Positions 22,653 to 35,262 of a stretch of 64,000 bases of DNA are shown piece by piece. A model generated the notes under the pieces. The model was not told where the DNA came from. It made no database searches and was given only the letters and a program-made list of their open reading frames with translations. Numbering within the stretch: the stretch's first letter is position 1; the number at the start of each line of letters is the position of its first letter. A program made the position numbers and the translations under genes. Source of the DNA: Paracamarosporium sp. OC-R06-R3 (Eukaryota; Ascomycota; Dothideomycetes; Pleosporales; Didymosphaeriaceae); contig JACVRA010000347.1 in assembly GCA_019828545.1 (NCBI GenBank), positions 826 to 64,825 of the forward strand, read 5' to 3'.

Positions 22653-24364
22653 ATGTTGTGGGGAGATTGTTGTCCCCAGTTTCTCTATTCTGTCGATCTA
22701 CGATACCCTACATTGTGAGGCACGACGCTGACCCCAACACCACCGTCGTTGTCATGGTTCACAACGCCCTGAGAGAAGAGACAGTTCCCGGAATCCAGGG
22801 AGAATATAGTTCGCCAATATTGTATAGGGGAGGATTCACGATAACGACTTGGCATCTGCATAGCGTCTTCATAGGCTCTTATCTGCTCTTTTACACGCTG
22901 CACACGACAAGGCTTGGGTTTTGTCTTTCCTTTTAATGGCGTCACCGGGTCTGCGTTTGGTTTGTGATTCGCCATGACGGCGTAATGTCTATCTCTAGTA
23001 CAGGTTGCGGCATGGTTTTTGGTCAATACCTTATGTAGCTCATTGGGAGCGTGGTTGTGCTTTCGCTTTGTGAATAGATTTCTTTGTGTCCTACAGTGGA
23101 TTTCCTCTGGAGCTAAATGCTGTGAATGGTTGAATGGTCGTTTACCTGAGCTAGCCACAAATGTGGTATATGGTTTTTACCAAACAATTTCACGTAAGCT
23201 AAGTACTGCGCGTACAAGCCGTGACTGTGATGTCTCTAATATGTTGAGAAATTACTGACCTGTTTTGCGAACAACGCTCCTGGCCAGTCTGAAATCACGT
23301 GTCAAGACTTTCAACGTTAGTACACCCCGTGTACTACCCCGCCCATTTTTTGTGAAAGCGTCACCTCGCTTAAGTGTCATGAAATAACCTGTTAATTATG
23401 TTTCCTTCTTCCGCCTTCGCCACTTATAGCTACATGCCATCTACCACTCTTCCATGCTCCCTTCGCTCTTCGCTCTTGACCCCATCTTACACCTTACATC
23501 TGTCTGCAGAGGCAGATAGCTGTCACCAAACAACATCCCGAATATTATGGCTCGAATGAATCCTGTTTAAGAAATGTGCTCTACATGCCAAATACCAGGA
23601 GAACTCGGAAATAAAAAGGTGACAGACATAAAGGGGGTGTATAAAAGCTCATAAAAAGGCTCAGAGATTTCGGAGTGGTCCAGTCAAATTCACGGATGCT
23701 ATCGTTTTCTGCTCCTCGGTAAACCTAATTATTCAATCCAAAGCCTTCGAAAACACAAGGTACAAGTCCTGAGAACGCCCTAACAAACTGTGCAGTGCCC
23801 AGCCGTACAGATAGTGGATAACCAGTGACTGTCACATAATACACGCCTTAATCACTTACTAGACTACAAGGCTACAAACCATTCGCAGATTTCAACTTCA
23901 GATACAGTTCGAGAACTGAATAGAGATGGTGCACGCTAGACTCTTGCGTAACACTAACATCTGCTTTTGTGGAAGCGTATAAGCCCTACTTATTGTTCTC
24001 AGGAGCCCGAGCCCCATTCTCCTTTTGAGGCACAAGACAGGTGTTCCCTAAATGAAAAGCCAAGAGGATATGGACTTATAATTTAATATAGATTTAGTAT
24101 ATCCTAGTAAGGTATTCAGTTATCAATCAAAGAAGGTTGTCCTGGGGTTTTGTGACTGTGAAAGTTGGGATGATAGCAAAGAGTGAGCAAGTGCATCCCT
24201 CGTACTCGGCAGTCTTGAGAAGGCAGGTCGAAGCTTAGCATATCCTATAAGCCCGACGTAAATGAAATTTCTCTTAACAGCTGTTGCAATCTTTGTACTT
24301 CCCTCGCATAGATGTAAAATCGCGACCACAGAAAGGATTACTCGCGCATATAGCCAGCGAAGAA
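22653..24364. other. Intergenic, no gene seen
   Basis: About 1.7 kb between the STS1 stop and the DUF7918 gene on the minus strand. Only short, composition-driven frames occur, and 23259-24122 has essentially none. It must contain the 3' ends of both convergent genes. Confidence 0.5.
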
Positions 24365-25714
24365 CTAGTCTTCTAGGATTATAACCCTGTCGCTTGCGGT
24401 AGGCATGGCGCGGAGTCTCTTCAGACACGGTCGGGTCCCAGTCCACTGCAATTCATCGTCACCTGCTACACTGTCGATATCCTCCAGCTCCTGTTTGATC
24501 CGCATTTCCTCCCGATGCTTTTCCCGAATTTGTCCTACGAGTTGACGTAGCTCATCCACAGTCATGTTGTTCTCATCTCGTTCCATTGGCAGCGTCGGCG
24601 ATCGAGGGGGGGTGGGAGGCGGCGTACGAGGAATAACACCTAGACCCTTGAGAGCCTCTAAGCATCGAATTCAGCTTCTATGTTCCACTAGTGGCCCTCG
24701 TAGAGTGACTTACTCGTCGTACGATATTTAAATACAAATGTACCTAGCTTTCCCACAGTGTTGACTTGTTCCAGATGACTGTTTGTAGTGTCCACAGCGG
24801 GAGAAAGGCTAGGAACACATCAGTAAGCATGCTTTATAAAACTCGAAGACCGTACCTCGCTGATTGGGTCGGCGCGTATGCGCTAGTTACCAATACTTCC
24901 TTCACTGCCTTCTCGCTGAGCGGATCTTTTTAAACAGTTAGTCAAGCTATACACAGGATAGGATAGCAAATCATGAAAAGTTAAGATTCGAATTGTAAAG
25001 AGCGAATTATGTGCTGGACTAATACATACCAATGTTCTCAAATGCTAGTTGAGGAAGGTATGTAGCCGCAATCGCCTCTGGCTCCTCCGTAAAGAAGAAT
25101 TCTAGTTTTATTTCTCCGTGATTCTGCATCTGGCGTCTCATATGGTCCGTGACTTGCTCCTCTACTGCGCATGAAATCAGTGACCCTCTTCAAGAGCAAG
25201 CTGGCAACGTACCAATGGCAAGTTCGGTGAATCTGAATCTCTGCGCGAGTATGGCATCATCCTGGTATAATTCTCCACCATAGCACACCTGGCTATCACA
25301 ACCGTCTTTAGGGTCATAGCGCGAATCTGGAATGAAGATGGCCTTCCCATCCAGTGAGGGTTCCATATATATATGATCAGAGGCGTACTCGAAGCCTGGC
25401 TTGCATTTGTAGCGGATCGTAAATTCACCAGAAAGCGGGGCCTCGATATATCTGACAATGACCGGAACGCTTGGGAAAGTAGTTGGCAGGGTGGCATTCG
25501 CTTCGTCGTTCCTGATTGCACCTGTCATTGTTACGAGTGTCGCTGCCGAAGCGCCATACGAGTCGTCGTTGGGGCTAGGATCTATCTCAGTCGCGGCACC
25601 CTCGGCAGGTACATCTTGCTCGGAGGTTTCTTGGACGAAATCGTACTCTGGCAGCGGAATGCCATCTACTTCAACAGTGACCTCAAATCCGGGGTAGCGG
25701 GGTATGATTGCCAT
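24365..25714 (-). CDS. DUF7918 family protein (copy A)
   Basis: Five exons in coding order: 25714-25213, 25164-25030, 24925-24856, 24808-24714 and 24657-24365. They give 364 aa with consistent phase throughout. The N-terminus MAIIPRYPGFEVTVEVDGIP and the segment RFRFTELAI mark the DUF7918 fungal family, whose function is unknown. GTFVFKYRT ends the conserved domain. After it comes a proline-rich, then helical charged tail ending in DRVIILED. That hydrophobic-plus-acidic end resembles a SUMO-interacting motif, by inference only. It is divergent from a second DUF7918 gene starting 751 bp away. Confidence 0.85.
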
Positions 25715-26465
25715 ACTGTAGACCTAAGTCTTTTGTAATTGCAAAGACTGAAGTTGACCAACGTGAGTGAAAGTAAGGCAGGACGAAAAATCTCAAGCTC
25801 AAGGGTCTCTCCTAAATACGGAGAGGTAAGAGAGAGCGACTAGATTGGCTAGATTGAAACGAGGGACTAGATGTCCAGTGAGATGGGGGGCTTGTACAAA
25901 ACTAACATAAATTGTTTCTGATGGTCACATGCTGATAGGGGACAAACATTAAGATCACTAAGTAAAATAGTAACTTACGTCGAGAGACAGTTTGCCGGTC
26001 TAGGTGTACATTTGGTCGTATATCACAATAATACCAGTAACAATTCCCACAGTTGGTTTAGAAATACAAGCGAAGAAGGATGTTTTATGGGTAAAGTTGT
26101 TCGGGTAGTTTTCGTGTGTATAAAATTGCTGGTTATATCTGATGATTACGCTCAAAATACCCGTCCAAGACCTCCTAATTCGACCGAAAACTGTCCATTA
26201 CCGACTCAATTACTGGTTAGGTGGACATCACGATATTCAAGGTTGCCGCAAGGCTCGTACTGTTTGTATTTCACTCCTTTAGGTGGACGCGCTGCACCTT
26301 GCTTCACCAAACAACTGTTCGCCTCTCACCTCTTCTCCATGACGTCTTGCCTTCACTCTCGATGATACACGATGAAACTTCTATGATTGACGCGTTACAA
26401 GCATTTATTTTTTTCGCTTCGCTCCTCCCTTTCCTCCACTCTTTCCGCCTCGCACTCCCGCAGCT
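25715..26465. promoter_or_regulatory. Shared upstream region of two divergent DUF7918 genes
   Basis: The 751-bp interval separates the two ATG codons. It is moderately AT-rich and holds no supported gene. Both promoters must lie here; I did not identify specific sites. Confidence 0.45.
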
Positions 26466-27622
26466 ATGCCCAGCCATCCTAACATAGCTGGTATCGAAGC
26501 GTTTATTGTCGTAGATGGACAGCCGTGTGAAGAATATGGCGACCGCACACCTGTCGCGCATCATAGTGTTGAGCGCTACATTGTTGCAGAATCCGGTGCG
26601 ACTTTCGAAGTCCATTTTCGATTCTTTCGCCCCTTTCCCGGAAATCTTCCAATCTCGGTCGTCATAACTATTGACGGCGAGGACCTGGATGAGCCTCTAG
26701 TACATCAAGCGGAGCTGTATGATGAAGAAGGCCATGTGAGCATGGGGTCAATCTCAAACACCGGAAACGATTTTCGCCGGCGAAAGTACCGCTTCACCGA
26801 GCTAGATATCAGCAAGTACAGGTCCTATTCCCAGATGCACGTTTTACTAACAAAGGTCACAGGCGAAGATGTACCAGATCCGGAAATCGAAGCGCAGAAA
26901 CGAAGAGTTGCAAAGACAGGCACGATTTCGCTCCACTTCTACCGGATTCGGAGTATGAGTTAGAACACAGCTTTTGAAATGACCGAGAAGAAAATACAAG
27001 ATCCGGGTACTATTCATGAAAAGGCACTCAAAGGTGACGCGCTTTCACATACAAGGTATGTTTCCCCAAGCTTAGTTGAGAAATAGTAAAGAAACGAGGC
27101 GGTAACCAACGAATCAAAACAGTCTTGAGGACGCCGAGCCGACTGAAGGAGTCCAGTACTTCGATGCCGAGTACGCTGATGATGGAGAACCCTGCGCTGT
27201 CTTCCACTTCTACTATCGCTCGTTGAGTAAGCGCGTCTTGCTTGTGAATAGATGCTGGCTAATCTGACCCTTCGGTAGAGGCTCTCAAAGACTTGCATAT
27301 ACTTAAGCGCACTCCCGAGCCCATCGACTTGACTGAGTGCGACGATGAGATGCTTCAACATTGCAGCCCGCAGCAACTTCGACGCATGTTCGCCCACTGG
27401 AAGCACCAGGAACAAACCCGTCAACGACTCAAGCGCGAGCGGTCGGCTTCCGTGACTGTGGTAGGGGACGATGAGGTACTTGGAGACGACAGCAGCTCCA
27501 CGGCAATCGGAAGCAATGATGCGGGCGATGATATTGTGGTTCTCGGAGCGGTCGACCTGAGAAAAGAGCGGCTCAAACGACGCAAACCCACACAAGAAGA
27601 CGAAATCATCGAGCTTGATTGA
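26466..27622 (+). CDS. DUF7918 family protein (copy B)
   Basis: Five exons, 26466-26811, 26863-26952, 27001-27055, 27123-27226 and 27279-27622, give 312 aa. Copy B shares with copy A the start (N-terminal GIEAFIVVDGQPCEEY), RYRFTELDI-type segment (YRFTELDI here), HFYYRSL and the KALK motif after the last intron, also at the same phase. The first intron begins GCAAGT and contains TACTAAC, so it is a GC-AG intron. The second intron (48 nt, GTATGA to ACAAG) removes an apparent in-frame TAG at 26961. The tail is charged and carries DIVVLG and a terminal EIIELD, again like SUMO-interacting motifs. Function is unknown. Confidence 0.85.
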
Positions 27623-28167
27623 GTGGTAATCCACGTCACCGCAAGGACTTGGTGTCACCTCGCCCAGCACGCAGTACGCAGCACGCATCCACACGTAGGA
27701 GCTTATCTGAAGTGGCGGAATGATTTGCAAATTTTCTGGCAATGAGCGGGCTTGAGGTCGAGATAACTGCTTGGTGTTATGTGCTTAACTATCACGCCTG
27801 AATTCGTCTACAAGCATTTTCACGGTGGGATGGGAATGAACGCATACGCTCCTTTACCCAAATACGTCATCGCATGAAACAAGTCTTAGCCAAAAAAGAA
27901 TCAGTATTGTAATTGCATCTACCTACCTACCTAAACTCTCCGTTTCAATGATGTGGTCATCCGCTTTCTGGCGCGTTGGAGAATCTCGGAAAAGCGTGAC
28001 CTCGGCTGCTGGGCAACCCCAGAATGGCCCGTGCCATGCCTACCTAAGCTTACCGTGAACCTTCCTCCACACCCACGCGTGCCCCACTCATCCTCGACAG
28101 TTGCCAGAGCTTCTCATGCATCTGAACCATGCTGCTTAGTTTCTTATAACACCAGTCCCAACGAACA
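27623..28167. other. Intergenic, no gene seen
   Basis: About 550 bp between copy B of DUF7918 and MCT1, both on the plus strand. It includes a short CTAC repeat near 27920. It should contain the MCT1 promoter. Confidence 0.45.
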
Positions 28168-29441
28168 ATGTCTGGCGTACTCGTACTCAGGAAGCGGCTT
28201 CCCTCAGCCGCGACCCGGTGCTCATGTTGTGGAAAAGCGCGGCGGTGGATAAGTAGCACGCAAACACGCACCAGGAGACCCAAGACGGCCATCTTCTTTC
28301 CAGGTATGCCATTACCTTTTGTCGACCTTTCAATCGTACAAAATCCCCTTGAAGATGCTAACAATGACCAGGTCAAGGTGTCCAACGCGTTGGAATGGTC
28401 ACACCCTGGCTTGAAGCCTTCCCTCGCACCGCAAAGCCGATCCTCGAGGAAATTGATTCCACCCTCAACCTGCCTCTGACCAAGATAATAGAAAATGGCA
28501 CCAATGCGCAACTGAACCTCACCCAGAATTCGCAGCCTGCCATCATGGCCACCTCGATCCTGATCCTGCGCATCCTAGAACAAGAATTTGGTTTCAAGAC
28601 CAGTGAAAGGGTGGACGTGACACTGGGGCATTCACTCGGCGAGTTTGCGGCGCTGGTAGCAGGCGGTTATCTTACATTCCAGGATGCGCTACGGATGGTG
28701 CGAAAACGTGCCGAGGTCATGTGGCGCTGCACCAAAGACGCGGTCGAGCAAGAAGGAGGCGAGTTTGGTATGATAGCACTGGTATGCGAATCGGAAGCGC
28801 ATATGAAAGCTCTGGTGGCTGGCCTCTGTGAATTTCTCGAACTGTCATCGCCGAACTACAAGAACGACTCGAACGACGACGTGCCGGCCGTGGAGCAGGT
28901 TCTTATCGCAAACATCAATAGCAAAAATCAGATTGTGCTGAGTGGCAGCATCGAAAGAATGCAAACGTTGTTGACGAATTTGCGGCAGTTTGGGGGTCAT
29001 GATCCCAGGGCGGTGCGGTTGAAGAGCGACTCGCCGTTTCATAGCCCGTTGATGAAGCCGGCGCAAGAGACGATGAAGAGGATACTGTACAAGGAGAGAC
29101 AGGATGGGAGCGATGTAGTGACATGGCCGGGAATTATGCCTTGCATTTCGAATGTGTCCGGACGGCCGTTTGAGAATAAGAATCAGCTGAAGGATCTGTT
29201 GGCAAGAAGTTGTGTGGAGACAGTGCAGTGGTGGCGGTCGATCAAATTCTTGCACGAAGATGAGAAGGTGAAGAGATATGTTGGCATTGGACCTGGCAAG
29301 GTCGGTAGAAATCTCGTGGGAAAGGAAGTCGGTATGAAAGGTGCTGTAAAGGGTGGTGGTGTATGGGGAATCACAAGCCCTCAAGACATGGAGGAAGTCG
29401 TAAGAGCATTGGATGACACGGAGACAGTGCAGGACGAGTGA
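28168..29441 (+). CDS. MCT1: Mitochondrial malonyl-CoA:ACP transacylase
   Basis: The enzyme transfers malonyl groups to acyl carrier protein for mitochondrial type II fatty-acid (and lipoate) synthesis. Exons 28168-28303 and 28372-29441 give 401 aa, joined at G|GT so that FFPGQGVQ, the family's N-terminal motif, is formed across the junction. The first 35 residues are basic and lack acids, a likely mitochondrial targeting peptide. The catalytic serine lies in GHSLGEFAAL (about residue 133). The N-terminal helix motif appears as QPAIMATS, and the catalytic histidine lies in SPFHSPLM. The sequence is FabD-like rather than a polyketide-synthase domain, since nothing flanks it. Confidence 0.93.
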
Positions 29442-29610
29442 AGAAGCTACAGGTCGCAACTGCCAAGTTCCTCTATAAGACTTGTTCGGGAAAGAAAGAA
29501 CATCGACAGACCGTTGCCTCACAAAACGGTATATAAGAGGATGCATATGCCGTCTCCCCGCAATTTAAGCCACCCAAGCAGTTCAAGTTGCCTCCTCCGG
29601 GACTGTAGTT

Positions 29611-30763
29611 CTACGTGCCCTGCACGTTGAGTCCCGCATCAACTTGGATCCTCGCACCCGTAATACTCGTGTTCTTCGCCAACATGATGAACGCGTCGGC
29701 ACAGTCCTGGAGATCAGTCTCGTGCTTGAGCGCTGCCGTGGTTTTGGCCCACTCAATCTTCTCATCTGAGTATTTCTTACCCTGTATCCATGTGTTAGCT
29801 GCATTTCCTTCTAGAAACAAGCGGTGGGAGGTTGGAAGAGGTACGACATACCCATTCTGTCAACAACAACCCTGGCAGCACGGTGTTGACGCGAATCTTG
29901 TGTCCCTGCGTTGCGCCGAGGCATTTGATAAGCTGTAGCTGGGCGGCTTTGGTCACGGCGTAAGGCATTGAGGAACCAGCTTGGGATACAGCGGCAATAG
30001 AACCAGTGCTGATAAAGACACCGCCTTCAGGGTTGGATTCGAAGGTGGGCTTTGCAGCTTTGAACAAGGCGAGCGGCGCTTTGACATTGGCGGCCCAGCA
30101 CTACCCTTCTTAGTATGTAAACATGAAAAGTACGGCGTTATGCAAGGAAGGATTCGGCGAGGACAAAGGATGGAAGCGTTACCTTATCCCACTCCTCCTC
30201 AGCCATAGAATCTAAATCCGCGAAGTTGCTGAATCTCGTCCATCCCTATAGCGCACTCAGTTTCCTTTCCTTGCTTGTGAGGAGATCATACATACCGCAT
30301 TCGAAATTACAATGTCAATTCCGCCAAGCTGCCTGATGGTTTCTTCGATGACTCTCCTACATTCTGATGTGTCGCACATATCCTATGTTGATGAGCCTAA
30401 CTTCTTCGTCTATTACCTTTGGTGGAAGCATGGGGGAAGTCTTCGGGGAATCGTACGCCTTTGAGAGCTACAGCACTAACGCCATGCTTCTCGCACTCAT
30501 TTACTACATTTTGCGCAGGCTCGGGGCGATTGAAGTAGTTGACTGCGACATTGGCGCCTTCCTTCGCGAATGATACGCTGATGACTTCGCCGAGGCCGCT
30601 GAACGGGGGTTAGTAGAGATTCCCATGTAGCGAGTCATGTATTCCGTATATCTTGTCAAATCCAAGGGCGATGACAAAGGTTTGGCAGATTGGAGTATGA
30701 GACAAGTGCTTACGCAGAGCCGCCTGTGACGAGCACGTTCCTGCCTTTGAGGTTGTATGGCAT
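29611..30763 (-). CDS. Short-chain dehydrogenase/reductase
   Basis: Six exons in coding order: 30763-30714, 30598-30457, 30382-30296, 30245-30183, 30100-29852 and 29781-29611. They give 253 aa, the usual classical SDR length. The nucleotide-binding motif is TGGSAGLG (residues about 13-20), followed by NAG in ISNAGW, the catalytic serine in STGS, and YAVTK for the YxxxK pair. The C-terminal VDAGLNVQGT is typical of the family. NAD(P)-dependent oxidoreductase activity is secure; the substrate is not. The gene converges on MCT1 with 169 bp between stop codons. Intron lengths are 50-115 nt. Confidence 0.9.
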
Positions 30764-31150
30764 ATTTAATTCGAAAACGTAGAGTCGTGACAATTCAATT
30801 GAGTTGGATTAGAGGCGAGATGGACATGAAAGCAGAAGACTGGTTGTCCTTGCTATCGCGTCAGGACAATGGGAGTAATTGCGTCGTGAAGGTTGATGTG
30901 GGGCACCGCTCACCTTGAATAGATGGCGGGGTGCGCTGCTGTGCTTTCTCCACGCACCGCACTGAAAAGAGTAAGATTTACCTTGGCAGTGTATTACTGT
31001 ATCACCATTGTCTACCACTTACAGACCTGGGCAACTTTTTCGATCTTCGATCTAAGTATGCATAATGACCGGCAGTCATTCTCGTGACCGCTCACTGCTT
31101 AAAATTACTAGCTCACCTCCTCACCCTCACAAGTCAGCTGACAATATCTC
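30764..31150. other. Intergenic, no gene seen
   Basis: About 390 bp between the SDR start and the MED5 stop. It holds the SDR promoter and the MED5 3' end; no coding feature is supported. Confidence 0.5.
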
Positions 31151-34100
31151 CTACATGTTGTCAAAGTCCAAACCCCAGTCGTCATCTCCTTCCATGCTCA
31201 TACCCATCCCCATGTCACCCATATCCAAATCTAAGTCTGGCAAGTTTCCCATATCAGTGCCCATATCGCCTGCTCCCGTATCAACACCCATTCCGGTCAG
31301 ATCCAAGCCTGCACCAGCACCACCAAGATCCAACTGCTGGTCAATATTTTGCTGCAATTGTTTGTTGATGTCGTTCATATCAGCACTCGCTGCTGCGATC
31401 GAGGCAGCGGCAGCATCGTTCATCGCCTTGTCAAGGTCGGAGGCTAGACCTGGTGCTTGCACCATGCCGACGTTGGTAAGATCCACGTTGGCAGTCGAGA
31501 GACCTGCTTGTGCGACAACCGCGAGTTGAGCTTCGACACGGCGATGTAAACGCACAATAGTTTCAGCAGCTGATGGGTCGGTAGACACAAGATTTGCCGC
31601 GTTGTCGAATTCAAACTTGAGCATCTCGCGTAAATTCAATCGTGTCCGCGGAGGCTGAGGCACGGGCACGGAACTGCCTACCCACTCAACTGGTAGTACA
31701 CTGTTTTTGGTCATGGGTGCACAAATAAGAGAAACGCCAATGTCGAGCGCTGCTGCACCATTGCCCGCGTCGGTCTGCGCCTTGACCTCCTCGACTATGG
31801 CACCAAGAGTCTTGGAAGCGCCGAGCAGCTCGAGCGAGGCATAGATTTGGCGATGCGTGTAGCTAGGTGGGCTGGGTTGGATGGAAGCATTCGTAGCCCA
31901 GTGAGAGAGCTGTTGCACAGTATGACGTAGCGAAGAGTTCAGTGTGTTGTTCGTCGCAGCAGTCCATTGCTCTAGTTCCGATACAGGGGAACACACCGAG
32001 CGAGCATAATGCAGGTTAGGTTTAATAGCTTGCAGGAGCTGATCAACGTCCGTGCTATACCCGGGGTAGCGCCGCTTTAGGGTGCGGAAGCATCTCTCGA
32101 GCCGAGCCGATACGATTGAGAGGATCGTGGAATGCATGGCCTGTGCATCTCCAGATGTGGGGGCAGATCTGATCAGTTTGTGGAATATCTGCATCAACAC
32201 ATCGTGATCCTGGTGTGTTTGCGTAAGTGCATGCGAGGCCATCCAACTGAGGCCTCCGACAAGGGATGGCAGAAGAAACGTTTCGTGCAGGTCTAAAAGC
32301 AATTAGCAATCATGCAGCTTCGTATTCGGTAGCGGACCCTCACATTCCAGGCCGCCTTTTACCGAGTCTAAAGATAGAACGTCCGCGGAGCAGGCCATTA
32401 CAGTCTGGCTAAAAAGCGTAGGCACTATGAGATAGAAATCTTGAGGCCGACATGATGCAAAAACATCGTTGCTTAGTCCTTCTTTGTCAGCATCGAACAG
32501 ACCACGAAGCCAGCCACCTAAGTGTTTGCCTTGCTCTTCGGTTAACTCGTTCGGAGCGATACTGCGGTGTCCACGTTCCAGTAGCTGGGCGACAAATGAA
32601 TCATGGCCGATCCCCAAATCGTTATAAGTGAGCTCGTATCGATAGACGAATGCTAGGACAAGGATAAGAGTTGCACTGAATTCATCGTATACAGGTTGGT
32701 ATTCTATTGTAGCTGTTAGTCGTTTACTTTATATCCTGTGAATGCGAACCTACCTTGGTCGCTTTCATAACGCCACTCGTCTAGAAATTGGCAAAGTGGT
32801 CGTAATATGCCGGCAGGCGATGTGAATTGCAAGATCACATCGAGTGCTTGGGTTTTCTTTGAAAGTGCGTTACAAAGAGTTTTGAGGTACATTGTCATTT
32901 GCGTTTCGCAAAGGTGCGATATGAACTATATCTCGTAAGCAGGCGATTCTCGCCATTGTGGCGGCCAGGCCTACATCTGTGAGAGCCGCTACAATAGCGC
33001 CAGCATTACCATCCAGATTTTCCAACTCTTCGATGTACGCGATGACCTTGTCAAAATTATGCTTGCACTGCTTCAAGAGTTCTTGTCTGACGTATTTTGT
33101 TCCAGGCGGGCCTTGCATTGGAGCTTCGCCGAGCAGACGCTCCACAGTGTTTGCTGGGATAAGGCTATGCAGAGCGCACGAATTCAAGAAATCTTGCCGC
33201 ACGTCTGCTAGTGAACTATTGCTACCCAACATATCATCAAACCCTTGGGAGAAGGCAGGGAAAGCGTTCGGATCAATGCGACCGAGAGCCTGCGTAATGC
33301 ATAGCTCTGAGTTCATGGCGTACAGTGGAGCAGTAAGTTGCGTCAAAAGCACGGGAATTTTGTTGATAAGAAATGACTTCAAAGCAGCCATTGTTTGCGT
33401 TGGTTCACTCCGATACATAGCGTTTGCTACTATGTCGAAGGACGCGGTGACTAGATCCGTTGCCATGTTTTGAGCATCCATCTAATACTGTCAATTGCGT
33501 TTTCTCGTGGCACGTGCCAACTTTACCTTGTAACACGAATGCAAGTAATTATTGATAGTGATGTCGTCGGTTAGCGGGCGTGCGACGAGCTATCAAAGTT
33601 AAGTTTTGAATCGTGGTCGCTTCCGGGAAGCCCACGTACCAATGAATTAAGGAATATATAAAGACCAGCTCTTGTATTGATTTGGGGAAGATCAATTACG
33701 GCTTCAAGCTGCAGCGCCGCTACTTCGAGCCCAGCGTTCTCGTTCGCATCCCCACCAGTCGCAGAATTCGATTTGTCGTTGAAGTCGTGCTCCTTCTGAT
33801 ATATCTCTAGACGATTCGCAATCTGAATCGAAGTTTGTGATAAAAACGGAATGAAGGTCGTAAGCGCTTGGGCAAACCCTTTCCGGACATCTTCAACGCA
33901 GGTGAGCACATGTACATCTTCGTTCGATAAGCAGGATCATAGGCAGGATTCGTGTCTCGTGTTCAGCTGATGAAAATCACCCACCCTTGAGTTCATCCTT
34001 GTTCAATAACTGCAGGATCTTGCCGTTCTCGATCAGCCCCACCACAAGCATGCCAAGCCCCTCGCGGACATTGATCGACTGCTGCTGAGGCTGCTGCTGG

Positions 34101-34606
34101 ATGCCAGTCATTGCCTGTATCATCGAATCGCTCGTATGCGACGTGATCATTGACGACATCCATCTTGTGACTGCTTTCAAAGTTCGAACCCCTTCGACAT
34201 TGGTGGCAGGTCTCTCGGGTCGCTCGCCTGAGAAAGCCTTATGTAGGCGATGGAATATAATCTCATCCAGCTCCGGAGGGTTCTGCCATCGTGACGGATC
34301 CTTTGTGTTGGCGTTGTCACTTGCTTGTAGAGGCCGGTCCTTGGAAAATTGGAAAGTCGCGGAAAGAACATCAGACGCGTCAACCTTCTTCAGGGTGAGC
34401 AGACGCTCAGTGTAGATGACAACGCGCGGATCGACAGTGTTGGTACCAGCAGCGCGTGGCCTCACTAGTAACGCTGCAAGCTTACGGCCAGGGAGAGGCG
34501 AGCGCGTGTGCAGCTGAGTCGCTGCGGCAGCGAACAGGTCGATGGAAATCCGGTTTTCCAAGCACTTGTCAAGAAACAGAGCCCAATCCTTGACCAAGGA
34601 ATCCAT
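31151..34606 (-). CDS. MED5: Mediator complex subunit 5 (NUT1)
   Basis: MED5 belongs to the tail module of Mediator and links activators to RNA polymerase II. Seven exons in coding order: 34606-33985, 33917-33640, 33589-33527, 33481-32975, 32925-32754, 32703-32344 and 32292-31151. They give 1047 aa. The N-terminus MDSLVKDWALFLDKCLENR, the central QMTMYLKTLCNALS and ILRPLCQFLDEW, and the C-terminal methionine/aspartate-rich tail ending DDWGLDFDNM fit the fungal MED5 family. I start at ATG 34606 because upstream in-frame residues are not family-like. The introns are 45-67 nt. The Gly/Met/Asp repeat tail is low-complexity and may be disordered. Confidence 0.9.
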
Positions 34607-35262
34607 CGTCCATGAGGGGGGCACGGGACGGGGCGCCGGACTTTCGGCTGGTGTGCTAGGAATATTGAGGCGTGGTGTGTTGTAGAAATAAGGACAAGCC
34701 TGGCGACAATAGAGAGTTTGGGAAGCGCAGATCGCTACCAGGGTCCACCGCACTCCGCCTTGGCAACACGCGAACCGTGGAACACGAGTCAGGTATAGGC
34801 AGGTGTGTTCACTGCCAGCGTGGATGGTCGTGTAGTGTTAGAAAAGTTATAGGTGCGATCACGTCGATTGTGGACTCGGCCAGGTGGAAGACGATGAGAC
34901 TGCGTGTTTACTTCGCGCCCTGCGCATGTCCTGGGCAGCTTCCACACGCATCGAAACGGCTGTGGCTGGTGGTAGCACGGAAGCGTGGACATGCAGATCC
35001 TTGCCTTGACCTTGTCCTACGCGAGCACATCATCACTGGCACGGCACAAGATCTATTCGTGGATCTGACTTCTTATCATTTCAAAATGAAGCTGCCGTGC
35101 ACATAACGAAACCGAAAGCGAACCCTGAGAGACGGCAATGGTCGCTATGCCTTCCCAACCCAGTCCAACGCCATGCAATTAGATCCCACGCAATGCCATG
35201 CTTCATATCCGGACCCGCACCCAATTGTAAACTAGCCCAAAGTGACAACTGCCGGTTGGCTA
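34607..35262. other. Intergenic, no gene seen
   Basis: About 650 bp between the MED5 start and the stop codon of the next minus-strand gene. It should carry the MED5 promoter. The short frames present overlap on both strands and look random. Confidence 0.5.

Noticed and set aside
26961..26963. Apparent premature TAG in DUF7918 copy B, suggesting a pseudogene
   Set aside because: A 48-nt intron at 26953-27000 with GTATGA donor and CAAG acceptor removes it and keeps phase with all following exons.
27014..27742. 242-codon minus-strand frame
   Set aside because: It is antisense to exons 3-5 of DUF7918 copy B and shows no domain.
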